Positions 48,035 to 58,564 of a stretch of 64,000 nucleotides of DNA are shown piece after piece. How positions within the stretch are numbered: position 1 is the stretch's first letter; the number at the start of each line of letters is the position of its first letter. Both the position numbers and the translations under genes were made by a program. Source of the DNA: Alteromonas sp. ASW11-130. GTDB lineage: Bacteria > Pseudomonadota > Gammaproteobacteria > Enterobacterales > Alteromonadaceae. The notes under the pieces were generated by a model. That model searched no databases. It had not been told where the DNA came from and saw nothing but the letters and a program-made list of their open reading frames with translations. The stretch lies in the NCBI RefSeq assembly GCF_026183735.1, contig NZ_JAPFRE010000018.1, positions 60,297 through 124,296 of the forward strand, written 5' to 3'.

Positions 48035-48230
48035 GATATAACTTACCCGTCGTCAAGGGGAAGTGGGAGAATCACTATCAGGTTGATGAAGATTTCATCA
48101 ACAAAATAATAGTCAATTGTGATACCGCTAAGGCAGTATGAAAGGGTATCGCTTAATAGCGAACGGAAAGGTAAACGATAGTAAGCATTACGCCTCCTAC
48201 TGAAAATAATAGGAGCTGTGCTATTTCAAC
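48035..48230 (+). ncRNA. Candidate structured RNA between tRNA operon and tig
   Basis: A run of consecutive hairpins in a gap with no gene: GTTGATGAA-GAT-TTCATCAAC (48082-48102, perfect 9-bp stem), GATACC / GGTATC (48121 and 48145), TCGCT-TAAT-AGCGA (48149-48162), and CTCCTA / TAGGAG (48194 and 48210). Single-stranded links carry GGA motifs (GGGGAAG, GGGAGA, ACGGAAAGG). Could be an sRNA, the processed 3' tail of the tRNA transcript, or chance. No T-tract closes it. The strand is assumed from the tRNA operon. The full gap is 47861-48541. Confidence 0.3.
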
Positions 48231-48541
48231 CAAAAAGCTAAGAATATCCGATTAACCCCATGCGCTGATTGTAATTTAAGGGCGTATAAGTGGGATAAAC
48301 CATTGATTCCTCGTTTACCCAGTTTTGTTTTAATACAAATCCTGCATTTACTCTCGACTCTCATTACACCTGGCTGTATACTACCGCGTCTTTTTTTAAC
48401 CAATGAGTATGGGCGGTTGATTATTTCGCTGCTCTATCGAGACCTCTGGCCTGTCTCAAAACGTGAGTTATAGTGTACTGACGATTCGGGTGAGAGGGTG
48501 GAAAGTAAACGTCATCATAGGCGTACAGTTGAGGTAAAATA

Positions 48542-49846
48542 ATGCAAGTTACAGTCGAGACGCCCCAGGGTTTAGAACGTCGTCTTACTATTACTGTTCC
48601 GGCAGATACAGTGGATTCTGCAGTTAAGGCACGCCTACAGCAATTAGCAAAAACGCAGCGTATAAACGGTTTCCGTCCTGGCAAGGTGCCAGTCAGCGTT
48701 ATTCAAAAACGTTATGGTCAAGCTGTTCGCCAGGAAGTCGCTGGTGACGTTATGCAACAAAACTTCTATCAAGCTATCGTGCAGGAAAAAATCAACCCTG
48801 CTGGGATGCCAAAGTTTGAATTAACCAAAGATGCGCATGGTGAAGATCTTGAGTTCGTCGCAGCTTTTGAAGTATATCCGGAAGTTGAAGTTCAAGGCAT
48901 TGATGAAATCGAAATCGAAAAACCTGTGGTTGAAATCACAGATGCTGATTTAGATAACATGATGGAAACATTGCAAAAGCAACATGCTGAATGGAAAGAA
49001 GTTAAGCGTAAAGCAAAGAAAGATGATCGCTTAGTAATTGATTTCGTTGGCACGATAGACGGCGAAGAGTTCGACGGTGGTAAAGCTGAAGATTTCACTC
49101 TGGAGCTTGGTAAAGGCCGCATGATTCCAGGCTTTGAAGATCCATTGGTTGGTGCTAAAGCAGGTGACGACGTGAAGGTCGAAGTAACTTTCCCTGAGGA
49201 CTACCATGCAGAAGCGCTGAAAGGTAAAGATGCTGTATTTGCGGTTACCGTGAAGAAAGTAGAAGGTCAAAAACTACCGAAAGTTGATGACGAATTTGCA
49301 AAACTGTTCGGTGTTGAAGAAGGCGGTGTAGAAGCGCTTAAAGCTGAAGTTCGCAAGAACATGCAACGTGAACTCGATCACACTCTACGAGCAAAAGTGA
49401 AAGAAGATGTTATCGCTAAATTGGTAGAAAAGAACGAAATGGATCTACCTCAAGCATTGATTGATCAAGAGATCGATGTATTGCGTGATCAAGCTAAACA
49501 GCGTTTCAGTCAGCAAGGCGGTGGTCAAAACATGCCTGAATTACCAGCTGATTTGTTTAAAGACAATGCTAAGCGTCGCGTCACAATTGGTTTACTATTA
49601 GGCGAAATTATTAAGCAAAACGAGCTTAAAGTTGATGATAGTAAAGTTGAAGCATTAATCGAATCTTCTGCTTCAGCGTATGAAGATCCACAAGAAGTGA
49701 TCGACTACTACAAAAACAATCAAGAGCTTATGCAGCAAATGCGCAATGTAGCCCTTGAAGAACAGGCTATCGAGTGGGTATTGGAAAATGCGAAAACCAC
49801 CGATGTTAATAAAGATTTTGACGAGGTTATGAACAAACAAGCTTAA
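48542..49846 (+). CDS. tig: Trigger factor
   Basis: A 434-residue ribosome-associated chaperone with peptidyl-prolyl isomerase activity. Seen: the ribosome-binding signature GFRPGKVP (43-50), the FKBP-type PPIase domain (about 155-245, [19 protein letters not shown] and [19 protein letters not shown]), and the helical C-terminal chaperone arms. Standard length. It opens the conserved folding and proteolysis block tig-clpP-clpX-lon-hupB-ppiD. A hairpin with a T-run follows. Confidence 0.98.
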   Translation: MQVTVETPQGLERRLTITVPADTVDSAVKARLQQLAKTQRINGFRPGKVPVSVIQKRYGQAVRQEVAGDVMQQNFYQAIVQEKINPAGMPKFELTKDAHGEDLEFVAAFEVYPEVEVQGIDEIEIEKPVVEITDADLDNMMETLQKQHAEWKEVKRKAKKDDRLVIDFVGTIDGEEFDGGKAEDFTLELGKGRMIPGFEDPLVGAKAGDDVKVEVTFPEDYHAEALKGKDAVFAVTVKKVEGQKLPKVDDEFAKLFGVEEGGVEALKAEVRKNMQRELDHTLRAKVKEDVIAKLVEKNEMDLPQALIDQEIDVLRDQAKQRFSQQGGGQNMPELPADLFKDNAKRRVTIGLLLGEIIKQNELKVDDSKVEALIESSASAYEDPQEVIDYYKNNQELMQQMRNVALEEQAIEWVLENAKTTDVNKDFDEVMNKQA

Positions 49847-49889
49847 AGTTTGTAACCACTCATTGACTTTGCCTGTCGGCAACTGCTTA

Positions 49890-49919
49890 AATGCTCGGAT
49901 ACTTCCGAGCATTTTTGTT
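49890..49919 (+). terminator. Hairpin between tig and clpP
   Basis: AATGCTCGGA-TACT-TCCGAGCATT, a perfect 10-bp stem followed by a T-rich run. It ends tig transcription or, if the candidate promoter TTGACT-N18-TTAAAT at 49863-49892 is real, forms the 5' end of the clpP message. Confidence 0.85.
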
Positions 49920-49946
49920 TTTTAAAGAGAAGAATCCAGAGTCGCT

Positions 49947-50573
49947 ATGACAAATAATTTTGATATAAAAAACGCGTTAGTTCCAATGGTGGTAGAGCAG
50001 ACTTCAAAAGGCGAGCGCTCTTACGATATTTACTCTCGGCTACTAAAAGAGAATGTCATCTTTATGGTGGGTCAAGTAGAAGATCACATGGCGAATTTAA
50101 TTGTCGCTCAGATGTTATTTCTTGAAGCTGAAAACCCAGAGAAAGATATTTTCCTGTATATTAATTCCCCTGGCGGCTCGGTCACCGCGGGTATGGCGAT
50201 ATACGATACGATGAACTTTATTAAGCCAGACGTCAGCACAGTGTGTGTTGGGCAGGCGGCTAGCATGGGAGCATTCTTGCTTTCGGGTGGAGCGAAAGGC
50301 AAGCGCTATTGTCTTCCTAACGCCCGCGTCATGATTCATCAGCCTTTAGGTGGTTTTCAAGGGCAGGCTTCCGATTTTGAAATTCATGCAAAAGAAATTT
50401 TGTCGACCAAAGAGAAGCTGAATCGTTTACTAGCACAACATACTGACCAGGATTATGAAACGATTGCGCGTGATACCGATAGAGATAATTTCTTAAGCGC
50501 TACAGAAGCAAAAGAATACGGTATTATCGATCAGGTTTTGACAAATCGAACTGACGCAGCGACAACTAAGTAG
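49947..50573 (+). CDS. clpP: ATP-dependent Clp protease proteolytic subunit
   Basis: A 208-residue serine protease that forms the double-ring ClpP tetradecamer. The triad is complete: Ser106 in [11 protein letters not shown], His131 in [12 protein letters not shown], Asp180 in DTDRDNF. A short N-terminal propeptide region precedes [18 protein letters not shown]. It is followed by its unfoldase partner clpX after 71 bp without a terminator, so the two are co-transcribed. Its start lies only about 27 bp after the hairpin T-run, so no full promoter fits between. Confidence 0.98.
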   Translation: MTNNFDIKNALVPMVVEQTSKGERSYDIYSRLLKENVIFMVGQVEDHMANLIVAQMLFLEAENPEKDIFLYINSPGGSVTAGMAIYDTMNFIKPDVSTVCVGQAASMGAFLLSGGAKGKRYCLPNARVMIHQPLGGFQGQASDFEIHAKEILSTKEKLNRLLAQHTDQDYETIARDTDRDNFLSATEAKEYGIIDQVLTNRTDAATTK

Positions 50574-50644
50574 TATAGTTATAAAAGTTCTGAACGCGTG
50601 TAGTTTATTTTTTTAGCGTTCGAGAAAGGCAGAGGCAATGAGTA

Positions 50645-51919
50645 ATGAGTGACAAAAAGAACGGTGATGGTGATAGTAAACTCTTATACTGTTCGTTTTG
50701 CGGTAAAAGCCAACACGAAGTAAAGAAACTAATCGCTGGTCCTTCGGTTTTTATTTGTGACGAATGTGTCGAGTTATGTAATGACATCATCCGCGAAGAA
50801 ATCAAGGAGATTGCACCGAAACAGAAGCAGGACGCTTTACCTAAACCCCAGGAAATCCATGATCACTTGAACGATTACGTCATCGGTCAGGAACATGCAA
50901 AGAAAGTACTTTCTGTGGCTGTATATAACCATTACAAACGGTTACGCAGTGGTGATATGCATGAAGGGGTTGAACTAGGTAAAAGTAATATTTTGCTTAT
51001 CGGTCCTACAGGTAGTGGTAAAACGTTGCTGGCAGAAACGCTTGCAAGATTGCTGGACGTGCCTTTCACAATGGCAGATGCAACCACACTGACTGAAGCG
51101 GGTTACGTGGGTGAAGATGTTGAAAATATCATTCAAAAACTTCTCCAGAAATGTGACTATGATGTTGAAAAAGCGCAACGCGGTATCGTATACATTGATG
51201 AAATCGATAAAATATCGCGCAAGTCTGATAATCCTTCGATTACCCGTGACGTAAGCGGGGAAGGCGTGCAGCAAGCATTACTCAAACTGATTGAAGGTAC
51301 GGTCGCTTCGGTGCCGCCCCAAGGTGGACGCAAACATCCACAACAAGAATTTTTACAGGTTGATACATCTAAAATCTTGTTTATATGCGGTGGTGCATTT
51401 GCCGGGCTGGATAAGGTAATAGAGCAACGAGCTCACACTGGTATGGGAATTGGTTTTGGCGCAAACGTTAAGTCAAAAGAAAACAAGACGCAGATTAGTG
51501 AGTTATTTAAGCAGGTTGAACCGGAAGATCTGGTAAAATACGGATTGATCCCTGAGTTTATTGGGCGATTACCTGTTGTAACCAGCCTTGAAGAGTTAAA
51601 CGAAGAGGCGCTTATCCAAATTTTACGGGAGCCTAAAAACGCTATTACGAAACAATACGGTGCATTATTTTCTATTGAAGGTACTGAACTGGAATTCCGT
51701 GATGATGCGCTAAATGCGATTGCTAAGAAAGCAATGCAGCGTAAAACCGGTGCTCGTGGCTTAAGGTCAATTGTTGAGGCTGTTTTACTTGATACTATGT
51801 ATGATTTACCTTCGATGGAGAATGTAGATAAAGTAGTCATAGACGAAACAGTTATTCGAGGAGAGTCGAAGCCTATACTGATCTATGGGAAAAGCGATAA
51901 AAAAGCGGCCTCCGAGTAA
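50645..51919 (+). CDS. clpX: ATP-dependent Clp protease ATP-binding subunit ClpX
   Basis: A 424-residue AAA+ unfoldase. Seen: the N-terminal C4 zinc finger (Cys16, 19, 38, 41), Walker [11 protein letters not shown], the pore-loop GYVGED, Walker [10 protein letters not shown], the ClpP-docking loop with IGFG ([12 protein letters not shown]), and the sensor-2 KTGARGLRS. Complete. It delivers substrates such as ssrA-tagged proteins to ClpP. A rho-independent terminator follows directly. Confidence 0.98.
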   Translation: MSDKKNGDGDSKLLYCSFCGKSQHEVKKLIAGPSVFICDECVELCNDIIREEIKEIAPKQKQDALPKPQEIHDHLNDYVIGQEHAKKVLSVAVYNHYKRLRSGDMHEGVELGKSNILLIGPTGSGKTLLAETLARLLDVPFTMADATTLTEAGYVGEDVENIIQKLLQKCDYDVEKAQRGIVYIDEIDKISRKSDNPSITRDVSGEGVQQALLKLIEGTVASVPPQGGRKHPQQEFLQVDTSKILFICGGAFAGLDKVIEQRAHTGMGIGFGANVKSKENKTQISELFKQVEPEDLVKYGLIPEFIGRLPVVTSLEELNEEALIQILREPKNAITKQYGALFSIEGTELEFRDDALNAIAKKAMQRKTGARGLRSIVEAVLLDTMYDLPSMENVDKVVIDETVIRGESKPILIYGKSDKKAASE

Positions 51920-51936
51920 GTAAACTTCTGAGCTAA

Positions 51937-51966
51937 AAAGGCTGGTCAAGCGACCGGCCTTTTTTA
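51937..51966 (+). terminator. Terminator of clpPX
   Basis: AAAGGCTGGTC-AAGC-GACCGGCCTTT, an 11-bp stem with one G-T pair, followed by TTTT. Clear rho-independent form. The remaining gap to lon (51967-52635) contains no recognised gene, only the heat-shock promoter near its end. Confidence 0.92.
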
Positions 51967-52575
51967 ATGCTCAACTTTCAGACAATAACCATATGCTCTA
52001 ATCCCAGTCCGCAATATTATTGGCCTCCTGTTCAACGTGTTTTTGCTTTTGATAAGCGAACTTCAGGAAAATTTAGTAGGCGTTAATAAAATAAGTCGGT
52101 ATTGATAAAAAAGGAAACGCTGTCTTTAAAGTAAAGCGAAGTATGTCCCCGCTCTACGTTAAAGTTACGTAAGGTAACGGCACTCCTTTATCGACGGGCC
52201 CCGATTAACGATATTCCACACTCGTTGAACCGAAGATCATTAATGCGGGTCAGTTTTAAGGCTCGTGGATAGAGCGGCTCCGCAATAAATGCTGATTTCG
52301 CGGGGGGATAGATGACCACATTAGCGCTTCCCTGGTCGAAGATGGCGTTTAATACCTTAACCTAACCGCGAATACATATTCCGAATAGATACATGTACTG
52401 CACAGATAAACAAAATTAAACTTACCTTGAACTACGCCCACCGACCTCGCTATTTATTAATAGCTGCTATGCTGAAAAGGCCTGACTGCTAAAATAGTAA
52501 ACTTTCACAACTAAATAAAAACGGGTTATGCATTGTATTTACGTAGTTTTTTAAACAAAAAGTAAACTCGTTTTA

Positions 52576-52603
52576 ATTGAACTTTGTGTCATTATCCCCA
52601 TAT
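52576..52603 (+). promoter_or_regulatory. Sigma-32 heat-shock promoter of lon
   Basis: ATTGAA (52576-52581), 14-bp spacer, CCCCATAT (52596-52603). This matches the RpoH consensus CTTGAA-N13-15-CCCCATNT with one mismatch. Transcription would begin about 25 bp before the lon ATG, leaving room for AAGAAGAG as ribosome site. Confidence 0.85.
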
Positions 52604-52635
52604 AAAAAGTCACAATTAACAAGAAGAGAATTCGT

Positions 52636-54990
52636 ATGACAACTGAGCGTGAAAATCGCAGTGAAATCCCGGTGCTCGCATTACGAGACGTCGTGGTGTA
52701 TCCCCATATGGTCATACCCCTATTTGTTGGTCGCGAAAAATCTATCCGTTGTTTAGATGCCGCGATGGAAAATGACAAACAAATATTTTTGGTTGCACAA
52801 AAAGATGCGAGTGTTGACGAGCCTGAAGATAAAGACTTATTTTCGATAGGCACTATTGCGACTATTCTGCAACTGCTGAAGCTCCCAGACGGGACAGTCA
52901 AAGTGCTGGTTGAAGGTAACGTAAGAGGGGAGGTCGGTGAATTTTCCCAGTCCGAACCCTATTTTTCTGCTGATGTGGAACGAATCGTTGACCAAGAAAT
53001 TCCAGAAAATGAACAGGAAGTACTTATTCGTTCAGCCGTTTCTCAATTTGAAGGCTACGTAAAATTAAATAAAAAAATCCCCCCAGAAGTACTTACCTCA
53101 CTTAATGGGATAGATGACGCCGCCCGTCTCGCTGACACAATGGCTGCGCATATGCCATTAAAGTTACAAGAAAAACAGAAAGTGCTCGAGATGAAAAGCA
53201 TAAATGAACGGCTTGAGTATCTTATGGCGTTAATGGAAGGGGAAATCGATTTACTTCAGGTTGAGAAAAAAATTCGTACTCGGGTTAAAAAACAAATGGA
53301 AAAAAGCCAGCGCGAGTATTACCTGAATGAACAGATGAAAGCCATCCAAAAGGAGCTTGGTGAACTAGATGATGCGCCTGATGAGTTTGAAGCATTAAGT
53401 AAAAAGATTGCCGATGCGAAAATGCCTGAAGAAGCCGAAAGCAAAGCAAAAGCAGAGCTTCAAAAGCTGAAAATGATGTCTCCAATGTCAGCCGAAGCCA
53501 CAGTTGTGCGAAGCTATATTGAATGGTTGACCAATGTACCCTGGAATAAGCGTAGTGCGGTTAAGCGAGATTTGGGCCGAGCAGAAAAAGTCCTGGATGC
53601 CGATCATTATGGGCTGGAAAAAGTAAAAGAACGCATTATTGAATATTTAGCTGTTCAGCAACGGGTGAGAAAATTAAAAGGGCCAATACTTTGTTTAGTA
53701 GGTCCTCCTGGGGTAGGTAAGACCTCATTGGGTCAGTCGATTGCTAAAGCTACAGGGCGACAATATGTTCGTATGGCACTAGGTGGTGTACGCGATGAAG
53801 CCGAAATCCGTGGTCACCGCCGAACTTATATTGGGTCGTTGCCAGGTAAGTTGATTCAAAAGATGGCAAAAGTTGGCGTAAAGAATCCCCTCTTTTTGCT
53901 CGATGAAATAGACAAAATGTCGGCAGATATGCGTGGAGATCCGGCGTCTGCATTGCTGGAAGTGTTAGATCCCGAGCAAAATAGCACCTTTAGCGATCAC
54001 TATCTTGAAGTAGATTACGATTTATCAGACGTTATGTTTGTTGCTACTTCCAATAGCATGAACATGCCCGGTCCGTTAATGGATAGAATGGAGGTTATCC
54101 GTCTTTCTGGTTATACCGAAGATGAAAAGTTGAATATTGCTAGCCGTCATTTAATTAGCAAGCAGATGGAACGCAACGGCCTGAAGAAGAAAGAACTCGA
54201 CATAACAGATTCAGCTATCATCGGTATTATTCGTTACTACACCAGAGAAGCAGGTGTTCGAAGTTTAGAACGAGAAATTTCGAAAATTTGTCGTCGCGCA
54301 GTAAAAGATATTCTTATTAATAAGAGTAAAGAAAAAGTTGTGGTTAAACAGGAAAATCTTAAAGACTTTCTTGGCGTGCAGCGCTACGACTACGGCAAGG
54401 CAGACAAAGATAATCAAATCGGTCAAGTGACTGGACTGGCGTGGACGCAGGTTGGCGGTGATCTATTGACTATCGAAACCACCGCCGTACCCGGAAAAGG
54501 TAAAACTACTTTTACCGGGTCTCTTGGCGATGTCATGCAAGAGTCTATTCAAACTGCCATGACGGTGGTACGAAGTCGTTCAGAGAAGCTTCGCATTAAC
54601 GAAGATTTTTACGAAAAACGTGATATCCACGTACATGTTCCGGAAGGTGCTACACCTAAAGATGGTCCAAGTGCTGGTATTGCTATGTGTACAGCACTGG
54701 TTTCCTCGCTGACAGGTAATCCTGTTCGTTGTGAAGTGGCAATGACCGGTGAAATCACCTTACGAGGGGAAGTACTGGCAATAGGTGGACTAAAAGAGAA
54801 GCTATTGGCTGCTCATCGCGGCGGAATAAAGACGGTAGTTATTCCAAAAGATAACGAACGTGATTTGGAAGAAATTCCGGAAAACGTCAAAAAAGACTTA
54901 GCCATCCATCCGGTGAAATGGATCGATGATGTGCTGGATATTGCGTTACAAGAACCGGTTGAATCTTTTAAGGTCGTTAGTTCAAAGTAA
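52636..54990 (+). CDS. lon: ATP-dependent protease La (Lon)
   Basis: A 784-residue homohexameric AAA+ protease, standard length. Seen: the N-terminal substrate-binding domain ([20 protein letters not shown]), coiled-coil region, Walker [12 protein letters not shown] near residue 356, Walker [11 protein letters not shown], and the protease domain with catalytic Ser679 in [11 protein letters not shown] and the Lys region [14 protein letters not shown]. It degrades misfolded and regulatory proteins and is heat-inducible through the sigma-32 promoter just upstream. A long hairpin follows the stop. Confidence 0.98.
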   Translation: MTTERENRSEIPVLALRDVVVYPHMVIPLFVGREKSIRCLDAAMENDKQIFLVAQKDASVDEPEDKDLFSIGTIATILQLLKLPDGTVKVLVEGNVRGEVGEFSQSEPYFSADVERIVDQEIPENEQEVLIRSAVSQFEGYVKLNKKIPPEVLTSLNGIDDAARLADTMAAHMPLKLQEKQKVLEMKSINERLEYLMALMEGEIDLLQVEKKIRTRVKKQMEKSQREYYLNEQMKAIQKELGELDDAPDEFEALSKKIADAKMPEEAESKAKAELQKLKMMSPMSAEATVVRSYIEWLTNVPWNKRSAVKRDLGRAEKVLDADHYGLEKVKERIIEYLAVQQRVRKLKGPILCLVGPPGVGKTSLGQSIAKATGRQYVRMALGGVRDEAEIRGHRRTYIGSLPGKLIQKMAKVGVKNPLFLLDEIDKMSADMRGDPASALLEVLDPEQNSTFSDHYLEVDYDLSDVMFVATSNSMNMPGPLMDRMEVIRLSGYTEDEKLNIASRHLISKQMERNGLKKKELDITDSAIIGIIRYYTREAGVRSLEREISKICRRAVKDILINKSKEKVVVKQENLKDFLGVQRYDYGKADKDNQIGQVTGLAWTQVGGDLLTIETTAVPGKGKTTFTGSLGDVMQESIQTAMTVVRSRSEKLRINEDFYEKRDIHVHVPEGATPKDGPSAGIAMCTALVSSLTGNPVRCEVAMTGEITLRGEVLAIGGLKEKLLAAHRGGIKTVVIPKDNERDLEEIPENVKKDLAIHPVKWIDDVLDIALQEPVESFKVVSSK

Positions 54991-55000
54991 ACAATTCTTA

Positions 55001-55033
55001 TGCTACATGCCGCATAGGACGTGGCATGTAGCA
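55001..55033 (+). terminator. Strong hairpin after lon
   Basis: TGCTACATGCC / GGCATGTAGCA, a perfect 11-bp stem with an 11-nt loop, 10 bp after the lon stop. No direct T-run (the next is CTTTTT 12 bp on), so it may stabilise the 3' end. A TATAAT at 55277-55282 in the rest of the gap is the probable -10 box of hupB. Confidence 0.6.
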
Positions 55034-55305
55034 AATCATTTGACCTTTTTGTATAAAAAATCACCATAAAGACGCGTATTTGGCAATTTTTTTCAAAATA
55101 GGGCTTTCAACAATCAAAACTTGTGTTACCTTTACTGGGTACTCGCTTGAAGCCTTGCCACAAAAGGGATAGCAGCGAATCATAAAAAGTTAATGAATTG
55201 TAACGGATTGCTTGATGTTAGTTATCAAGCTTGTTATAACGTCTCTGACAATAAATTAAGTTGTTAGGACAAACAGTATAATAACAATCGAAGGGGATCA
55301 TAATA

Positions 55306-55578
55306 GTGAACAAGTCTCAACTTATCGACCAAATGGCTGCTGGCGCAGATATTTCTAAAGCTGCTGCGGGCCGTGCATTAGATGCTTTTACTGACGCTGT
55401 TACTTCAGCGCTTAAAGATGGCGATCAGGTTGCACTAGTAGGTTTCGGTACTTTTTCTGTTCGTGAGCGTTCAGCTCGCAGCGGTCGTAACCCACAAACT
55501 GGTGAGACTATCCAAATTGCAGCAGCGAAAGTTCCTTCTTTCAAAGCTGGTAAAGCATTGAAAGACGCTTGTAACTAA
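55306..55578 (+). CDS. hupB: DNA-binding protein HU-beta
   Basis: A 90-residue nucleoid protein with the full HU signature [19 protein letters not shown] and the DNA-binding arm with Pro ([19 protein letters not shown]). It starts at GTG, behind AAGGGG with about 9-bp spacing. Standard length. It binds DNA non-specifically as a homo- or heterodimer, bending and compacting it. It lies between lon and ppiD as in E. coli, with its own terminator. Confidence 0.98.
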   Translation: MNKSQLIDQMAAGADISKAAAGRALDAFTDAVTSALKDGDQVALVGFGTFSVRERSARSGRNPQTGETIQIAAAKVPSFKAGKALKDACN

Positions 55579-55594
55579 GCTTCAATTCTTGAAG

Positions 55595-55626
55595 AAAGGC
55601 GATGGCTAGGGCTATCGCCTTTTTTA
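55595..55626 (+). terminator. Terminator of hupB
   Basis: AAAGGCGATGGC / GCTATCGCCTTT with loop TAGG, one G-T pair, followed by TTTTT. Classic rho-independent terminator. Confidence 0.93.
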
Positions 55627-55855
55627 TTTAGGCAGAATTTAATAGTCATACCTAATTATATTTGGAGATAGTAAGCTACCACGCAACACGCGTTACCTGG
55701 CAGCGCTATCTATCTACTTTACAAATAAGCGCAGCACCATAAAGGCTTCGCGTTTAATTGTGTAAATGAGTTATAATTCTGCCTAATTTTCGTTTGTCTT
55801 TTTATATGACAGCGAAATCAGATATTTCGAAAGCAATGGAGTTTAAAACAAAGTC

Positions 55856-57742
55856 ATGCTAGAAAAAATCAGAGAAGGCTCACAAGGGCCGTGGGCGATG
55901 ATAATCATCGGTCTGGTTGTTCTGAGTTTCGTGTTTGCTGGGGTAGGAAGCTATCTGACCTCATCGGGCGGTTCTGCTGCAGCAACTGTTAATGGCGAAG
56001 AAATTAGCCAACAAACACTTGAGCGAGCCTACCAGAACCAGCGTGCCCGAATGGAAGCCCAATATGGTGAAGGTATTTCATCATTGTTCTCAAGCGAAGG
56101 GTATACTGAACAATTTAGACAAAGCGTACTAGAGCGCTTAATTGGCGAAAAGTTAATTGAGCAGAAGGCATATGAGTTAGGTTTGCGCGTCAGTGATAGA
56201 CAGATTCGGGATTCTATTTTAAAGATGCCAGAGTTCCAGGTGGGCGGCACGTTTAATAATGACCGTTTTCAGGGGATACTTCGCCAGAATGGATTTAGTC
56301 CCGCAGATTTCAGAAATTATCTTCGTGTTCAATTAACGCGAGAACAGCTTACCAGAGCTTTAACAGCAACTTCATTCACGTTGCCAAGTGAAGCAGAGCA
56401 AGCTTTCCGCTTACAGCAGCAAACGCGAGACGCCCGCTATTTTCAGGTTAGTGCAGAGCCATTCGCTGAAAATGTTGAAGTTACTGAAGACGACATCAAC
56501 AATTACTATCAGGCAAATATTACTGCATTTGATACAGAGGAGCAGATCGACCTGTCCTATGTTTTATTGTCGGTTGAAGATCTTAAAAAAGACATCAATG
56601 TTGCCGAAGAAGACGTCGCTCAATGGTATGAAGATAACAAAGGACGTTTCGTTGAAGAAGAGCAACGCAGAGTCTCTCATATTCTGATTGAGTTTGGCGA
56701 AGATCAAGATAAGGCAAAGCAGGAAGCGGAAGCATTGCTAGCGCAAGTAAACGACGGGGCCAATTTTGCTACACTCGCTAAAGAACATTCCGATGATACT
56801 TTTTCAGCAGAGAATGGCGGTGATTTAGATTTTATCTCACCTGATATGATGGACCCTGAATTTGATAAAGCGGCATTCAATCTTAAGCAAGAAGGCGATG
56901 TTTCTGGAGTAATCGAAAGCGAATTTGGTTACCACATAATTAAATTAACTGAACTTAAACCGGAATCAGTCACCCCCCTGAATGAAGTGCGAGATACTAT
57001 TCGAGACCAGATAGCTACAGATAAAGCCACAGAGCAGTTTTTTGAGTTGCAAAACCGTATGGCCGAAGTGGCATTCGAAATGCCCGATTCCCTTGATGAA
57101 GTGGCTAATATCGCGGAAACAAAGGTCGAGAGTACGGGCTTATTCACTCGAAATACTGCTCCGGCACCACTCAACACACCTAATGCGTTGGAAGTTGCTT
57201 TTTCTGATGAGCTAATTCAGGATCGGGTAAATAGCGACATTATCGAACTAGATGACAGTACGGTTGCTTTTATTCGGGTTAAGGCACATGAACCACAGCG
57301 TACGCAGGAATTAGCAGAAGTCCGAGAAGGGATAGAGGCGACGTTGCGGGATGAAAAGGCGCAAAAAGCGGCGGAAGCCTGGGCGCAGGATGTAGCTGAA
57401 AAGCTTAACTCTAATGAAGAGGTGAATGACCTGCTGACTTCGCAAAATGTCGAGTGGCAGACAGCCGAAAAGGTATCTCGGCAAGGGGGCCAGTTAGCCC
57501 GTAATATGGTGGATACGCTCTTTAGTCTTTCACTGGACAGTAAGCCTAGGGAAGTAACTTTACTAACCTCCGGCGATGTGGGCTTAGTGGAACTGACTAA
57601 AGTAAACCACGCCACTCAGCCAGACGAGTCTACATTGACAACAATGCGTCAGCGAATGGCTACAATGGAAAGCCAAAAAACCTATCAGAGTTTCGTCGAT
57701 GCGTTGCGTAAAGATGCAGAGGTTACCATCGCTATAAATTAG
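55856..57742 (+). CDS. ppiD: Periplasmic folding chaperone PpiD
   Basis: A 628-residue inner-membrane-anchored protein. The single TM helix (WAMIIIGLVVLSFVFAGVG, about residues 12-30) is followed by a SurA-N-like region (about 35-180), a parvulin-type domain (about 262-365, RRVSHILIEFGEDQ, FGYHIIKL), and a long C-terminal domain. It assists folding of newly exported proteins near the Sec translocon. Full length. It ends the conserved tig-to-ppiD block, with a terminator after it. A TATAAT at 55772-55777 may be its -10 box. Confidence 0.96.
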   Translation: MLEKIREGSQGPWAMIIIGLVVLSFVFAGVGSYLTSSGGSAAATVNGEEISQQTLERAYQNQRARMEAQYGEGISSLFSSEGYTEQFRQSVLERLIGEKLIEQKAYELGLRVSDRQIRDSILKMPEFQVGGTFNNDRFQGILRQNGFSPADFRNYLRVQLTREQLTRALTATSFTLPSEAEQAFRLQQQTRDARYFQVSAEPFAENVEVTEDDINNYYQANITAFDTEEQIDLSYVLLSVEDLKKDINVAEEDVAQWYEDNKGRFVEEEQRRVSHILIEFGEDQDKAKQEAEALLAQVNDGANFATLAKEHSDDTFSAENGGDLDFISPDMMDPEFDKAAFNLKQEGDVSGVIESEFGYHIIKLTELKPESVTPLNEVRDTIRDQIATDKATEQFFELQNRMAEVAFEMPDSLDEVANIAETKVESTGLFTRNTAPAPLNTPNALEVAFSDELIQDRVNSDIIELDDSTVAFIRVKAHEPQRTQELAEVREGIEATLRDEKAQKAAEAWAQDVAEKLNSNEEVNDLLTSQNVEWQTAEKVSRQGGQLARNMVDTLFSLSLDSKPREVTLLTSGDVGLVELTKVNHATQPDESTLTTMRQRMATMESQKTYQSFVDALRKDAEVTIAIN

Positions 57743-57779
57743 AAACTGGGCTAGAAAGTTTTAAACTAATTTTTAAATT

Positions 57780-57807
57780 AAAAGCCAGTTTGTTAACTGG
57801 CTTTTTT
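57780..57807 (+). terminator. Terminator of ppiD
   Basis: AAAAGCCAGTT-TGTT-AACTGGCTTTT, a perfect 11-bp stem, followed by TT. Nothing else is recognised between here and the small gene at 58122. Confidence 0.93.
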
Positions 57808-58121
57808 ATTGTTGTATTCTTCATTTTTAGATAAAGCGTACCGCGGTGAATTTTATTTTTCCTTTTAATTGTTGATAACCGTTATTGTCGCTCGTTCTTA
57901 AGATAACCAATACCCCGATTGGTAGATCATTTAGCAACTAACCTACACCCCCTTCAAAAATGAGCGCCGCCCTGAAAGAGGATAAGAAGAGAGTGAGCAT
58001 ACATGTAAGCCTGGTGCGGGAGAGGAAACCGACATCTTTGTTCGTAATACTGTCATCAGGCGTTCGAATGGTGGTGAGGTCAGTGGGCGCCTATAGAGTG
58101 CTTATTATTTCCAAACGAAAA

Positions 58122-58292
58122 TTAGTGGGTCAGAAAGAGCATGACTGTATAAAAGATGGCGATAGTAGAAGAAATCACCAATATATATAAGAACCCCTGC
58201 TTACCTTGCGATAGCGTATAATTATTGGCCTTTAGATAGCCTAACCATAGCAAACTTAAAATCAACGGTATCAGTACGATAATTCTTATCAC
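58122..58292 (-). CDS. Small two-helix membrane protein (56 aa)
   Basis: A 56-residue frame starting GTG behind AAGGG at 6-bp spacing. It reads as a membrane protein: helix 1 IRIIVLIPLILSLLWLGYL, a hydrophilic turn KANNYTLSQGKQG, and helix 2 FLYILVISSTIAIFYTVMLF, ending THstop. Hydrophobic periodicity, the ribosome site and the clean two-helix layout support a real gene; no family name is recognised. It is convergent with ppiD and divergent from sbcD. Overlapping plus-strand frame 57960-58190 is basic and unstructured and is rejected in its favour. Confidence 0.65.
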   Translation of the reverse strand: MIRIIVLIPLILSLLWLGYLKANNYTLSQGKQGFLYILVISSTIAIFYTVMLFLTH

Positions 58293-58564
58293 GATCAGCC
58301 CTTAAAAACTCGTATTATAAAAGGTTAACTCACTACACTTTGTCGTAAAAGTAATTTGTTGGATATCATTAACCTTTTATCAAATATAGGAAATGAGTTA
58401 AGCGAAGGTCAATACGTTATTAAAGTTATTCAATTAACTATCCTTTTGGTTTAAACAAACATGCTGTATATCTGTGGTAGGATCTAGCGTTTGGACTACG
58501 TGTAGTATTTAGCAAGAATGTCCAATGAAAATATAATTTTTTATCGGAAGCGCTATTTATAAAA

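Noticed and set aside
57960..58190. 76-codon plus-strand frame after ppiD
   Set aside because: Basic and unstructured, and it overlaps the better-supported minus-strand membrane protein.
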